Shown: in pieces, positions 18,485 through 20,550 of the stretch
Layout of the letters: each line of letters starts with the position of its first letter
Numbering within the stretch: position 1 is the stretch's first letter
NCBI GenBank assembly: GCA_900321955.1
Contig: ONXX01000028.1
Span: forward strand, 1 to 20,550
DNA length: 20,550 bases
DNA from: an uncultured Bacillota bacterium
GTDB lineage: Bacteria; Bacillota_I; Bacilli_A; Erysipelotrichales; Erysipelotrichaceae
Direction of reading: 5' to 3'
Made by a program: the position numbers and the translations under genes
The notes under the pieces: generated by a model
What the model was told of the DNA's origin: nothing
The model's database searches: none
The model's input: the letters and a program-made list of their open reading frames with translations, nothing else

Positions 18485-18504
18485 CACAAAGACACGGAGG
18501 CGCT

Positions 18505-19626
18505 ATGAATTTCAAAATTTCAAAAAAAGAATTCCTGGATGCATTGAGTTTATCATCCAGAGCTATCTCTTCAACAACACCATTGCCATCCTTGGGTGGT
18601 ATCAAGATTTCGTTGAGTGAGAATTCCCTTGTCCTTGTTTCTTCTGATTCCAATATCTCCATAAGGACAGCCATCAACAATAACGACCGCAACGCTCTGA
18701 TCATCAATGAACCGGGCGAGATCGTACTGGATGCCCGTTATATATTGGAAATCGTCCGTAAGATCGATTCCGATTTCATCAATGTGGAAACGATCGATGG
18801 GACCCTGGTTAAGATCTATGGCGGCAATTCCGAATTCAAGGTCAACGGCATGCCGGCCAGTGAATATCCAAACATCGGTTTCGACATCAGAAACAATGAA
18901 CCGTTTAAACTGGAGACTGCTTTATTCAATCAGATCATTGATGAAACTTCCTTTGCCTGCTCGGATAAGGAGACTAGACCGGTACTGACCGGTGTCAATC
19001 TGAAGGCACAGGATCATAAACTGTATGCCAACGCGACAGACTCCTATCGTCTGGCTTCCAAGGTTCTGGATATTGAAGCGGATTTAAACTTCAATATCAC
19101 CATTCCTTCCAAGTATCTGAATGAGATCTGTCATGCGATTGCAGCTGAAAAAGAAGTCACGATTGCCATTGACAATCAGAAGATCTCCTTCATCTTCGGC
19201 AATTCCGTTATCGAGACCAGACTCCTGGATGATGAATTCCCGGATACATCCCGTCTGATCCCTGCTTCCTTCTCGCAGAAACTGAAGGTTTCCGCCAAGG
19301 AACTGATCCGGGCGATCGATCGTACCTTATTCATCAAGGCAGACGGAAAGAACACCATTAAGATGAGTATTGATACGGATAAACTGGAACTTACTTCCAC
19401 CAACCAGTCGATGTTGTCTTCTTTTGAAAAGATCAATGTCATTTCCTACGAAGGTCAGCCATTGGAGATCTCCTGCTCCGGCAAATATCTGCAGGATGCC
19501 TTAAAGGCCATCGACAGTGATGAAGTGACGATCAACTTCTCCGGTGAACTCAAACCGATGGTGGTCAAAAAAGAGGATGATGACTCTTTGATCCAGCTGA
19601 TTTCTCCGGTCAGGACATATCATTAA
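18505..19626 (+). CDS. dnaN: DNA polymerase III beta subunit (sliding clamp)
   Basis: 373 residues, the usual clamp length, with the three similar domains of the ring-forming dimer. The opening MNFKISKKEFLDALSLSSRAI and the C-terminal ISPVRTYH are classic DnaN ends; the latter forms part of the peptide-binding pocket. It tethers the replicative polymerase to DNA. The start ATG 18505 has ACGGAGG about 5 nt upstream. It is followed by a good terminator, so it is separated from yaaA-recF in transcription. Confidence 0.97.
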   Translation: MNFKISKKEFLDALSLSSRAISSTTPLPSLGGIKISLSENSLVLVSSDSNISIRTAINNNDRNALIINEPGEIVLDARYILEIVRKIDSDFINVETIDGTLVKIYGGNSEFKVNGMPASEYPNIGFDIRNNEPFKLETALFNQIIDETSFACSDKETRPVLTGVNLKAQDHKLYANATDSYRLASKVLDIEADLNFNITIPSKYLNEICHAIAAEKEVTIAIDNQKISFIFGNSVIETRLLDDEFPDTSRLIPASFSQKLKVSAKELIRAIDRTLFIKADGKNTIKMSIDTDKLELTSTNQSMLSSFEKINVISYEGQPLEISCSGKYLQDALKAIDSDEVTINFSGELKPMVVKKEDDDSLIQLISPVRTYH

Positions 19627-19658
19627 ATTTTAAAAAATCAAAAATAAGACAATTAGGG

Positions 19659-19688
19659 CCCGTTTAGCGACGGGTTTTAATTTTTATT
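19659..19688 (+). terminator. Rho-independent terminator after dnaN
   Basis: CCCGT-TTAGCG-ACGGG (five GC-rich pairs plus a flanking G-T) followed by TTTTAATTTTTATT, 32 nt after the dnaN stop. Confidence 0.85.
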
Positions 19689-19743
19689 AGGTGTATCACA
19701 TGAAAAACCAAATCCGCCCGGAATGGAAAAATAAGGCCGAAAA

Positions 19744-19752
19744 TGATATAAT
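19744..19752 (+). promoter_or_regulatory. Extended -10 promoter for yaaA-recF
   Basis: TGA-TATAAT, a perfect extended -10 ending 10 nt before ATG 19763, with TGGAAA 17 bp upstream as a poor -35. Expected leader about 4 nt; no Shine-Dalgarno. Confidence 0.6.
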
Positions 19753-19762
19753 TTTAACGTAT

Positions 19763-19981
19763 ATGGCCATAGTGAAAAACGTTCAAATCAAAGAGGAATT
19801 TGTGAGTCTCGGACAGTTTCTCAAAATCTGTGATCTGATCTCTTCCGGCGGTGAAGCGAAGATCTTTCTGAAAGAAAATGAGATCTTTGTCAACGGCGAA
19901 AAAGAAGACCGCAGAGGCAGGAAACTCTATGAGAAAGATCTGATCAAGATCAACGACGAGGTCTATCAGATATGCCGGTAA
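19763..19981 (+). CDS. yaaA: S4-domain protein YaaA/RlbA-like
   Basis: 72 residues, matching the small S4 RNA-binding protein found between dnaN and recF in Firmicutes. The S4 core reads VSLGQFLKICDLISSGGEAKIFLKENEIFVNGEKEDRRGRKLY. The open frame extends upstream to 19691, but those 24 residues (MKNQIRPEWK...) have no family support and lie over the promoter, so I start at ATG 19763; GTG 19772 is an alternative. Its precise role is unsettled; a link to ribosome assembly has been proposed for relatives. It overlaps recF by 10 nt. Confidence 0.85.
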   Translation: MAIVKNVQIKEEFVSLGQFLKICDLISSGGEAKIFLKENEIFVNGEKEDRRGRKLYEKDLIKINDEVYQICR

Positions 19982-20550
19982 AGACGATACGGATCAATGA
20001 TTACCGCAATTACAGACGCAAGTATCTGGAATTCGATCCGCATTTAAATATCATCGTCGGCAAAAACGGCAGCGGCAAGACAAACATACTGGAAAGTATC
20101 ATCGTTGTTTCCAACACAAAATCCTATCGTACCAACAATGACGCAGACCTGATCAGGAAGGGCTGCGATTTTGCGCGTATCGTTTTAAATACGGAAGATA
20201 AGGAATACAAAGTCGTCATCAATAAAAAGAATAAATCTTTATATATTGATAACGAATTGATCAAACGCACCTCGGAATTTATCGGCAAGGTCAACGCCAT
20301 TCTGTTTAAACCAAGTGACCTGGAACTGTTTACCCAATCCCCTTCCGAAAGGCGAAAGTTACTGGATATTGAGATCGCCAAGGTCTCCAAAAGCTATATC
20401 CACTCCTTATCCCGCTACAATTCCTTATTAAAAGATAAGAACAAACTGTTGAAACAGCTGGAAGCGGATCAGCTTCTTTTGAATGTACTCAACGAATCGA
20501 TGACGCCGATGATCAAAATCATCATTTCGGAACGTGAGAATTTCTTTACT
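19972..20550 (+). CDS. recF: DNA replication/repair ATPase RecF, N-terminal part
   Basis: 193 codons are visible before the window ends. The opening MPVKTIRINDYRNYRRKYLEF is typical of RecF, followed by Walker A IVGKNGSGKTNILE (about 30-43) and the family motif FKPSDLELFTQSPSERRKLLD, then the start of the coiled-coil arm (LLKDKNKLLKQLE). RecF is an SMC-like ATPase that helps load RecA at gaps with RecO and RecR. The start ATG 19972 overlaps the yaaA stop by 10 nt and has GAGG 10 nt upstream, so the two genes are coupled. The C-terminal signature and Walker B lie outside the window. Confidence 0.97.
   Translation, partial: MPVKTIRINDYRNYRRKYLEFDPHLNIIVGKNGSGKTNILESIIVVSNTKSYRTNNDADLIRKGCDFARIVLNTEDKEYKVVINKKNKSLYIDNELIKRTSEFIGKVNAILFKPSDLELFTQSPSERRKLLDIEIAKVSKSYIHSLSRYNSLLKDKNKLLKQLEADQLLLNVLNESMTPMIKIIISERENFFT

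Noticed and set aside
19691..19762. Upstream extension of YaaA from GTG 19691
   Set aside because: The added residues do not match the S4 family and overlie the promoter TGA-TATAAT.

Overview
The window looks like the replication-origin region of a low-to-mid GC Firmicute, probably a gut or host-associated relative of Erysipelotrichales. This rests on the dnaA-dnaN-yaaA-recF order, strong AGGAGG-type Shine-Dalgarno sites inside operons, many PTS and HAD genes, and the feel of the RecF and clamp sequences. The lineage is inferred; no rRNA is present.

Right end (about 16.6-20.55 kb): oriC with a cluster of DnaA boxes, then dnaA, a second DnaA-box/AT-rich spacer with a DnaA-trio-like tract, dnaN, a terminator, and a yaaA-recF unit with its own extended -10 promoter (recF is cut by the window end). 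Left of oriC most genes lie on the minus strand, as expected for the other replichore. The usual rpmH-rnpA side is not next to dnaA; a NUDIX hydrolase and a tyrosine phosphatase are there instead.

Middle (about 8.6-16.1 kb): housekeeping and accessory genes. These are a Cof-type HAD phosphatase, a D-2-hydroxyacid dehydrogenase broken by an apparent deletion plus frameshift, a zinc-ribbon protein, a phosphoglycolate-phosphatase-like HAD, an amidase, a 45-residue peptide gene (12845-12982) that looks like a double-glycine bacteriocin or RiPP precursor, and a GH36 alpha-galactosidase.

Left-centre (about 0.9-8.6 kb): a complete lactose/cellobiose-type PTS operon on the minus strand in the order IIB, IIB, IIC, hairpin, IIA, GH1, hairpin, SnoaL-like protein, GH1. 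It is divergent from a two-PRD activator with EIIB-like and EIIA-like domains. Sugar would be imported and phosphorylated by IIA/IIB/IIC, then cleaved in the cytoplasm by the GH1 enzymes, with the activator sensing PTS flux. The striking point is that BOTH GH1 enzymes carry Asn-Gln where the family has Asn-Glu, so the general acid/base glutamate is replaced by glutamine, as in plant myrosinases. The nucleophile glutamate and the phosphate-site Lys-Arg-Tyr remain. The IIC also lacks the histidine of the usual GIHG motif. I consider this operon the best candidate for an undescribed system, perhaps for phosphorylated thioglycosides or other glycosides with good leaving groups.

A second pattern is that the first genes of several transcription units have a perfect TATAAT only 6-10 nt before the start codon and no Shine-Dalgarno, which implies leaderless or near-leaderless mRNAs. 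The far left edge has a HAD gene fragment joined in frame to a 99-bp exact copy of part of the neighbouring membrane-protein gene. This is either a rearrangement or an assembly artefact.
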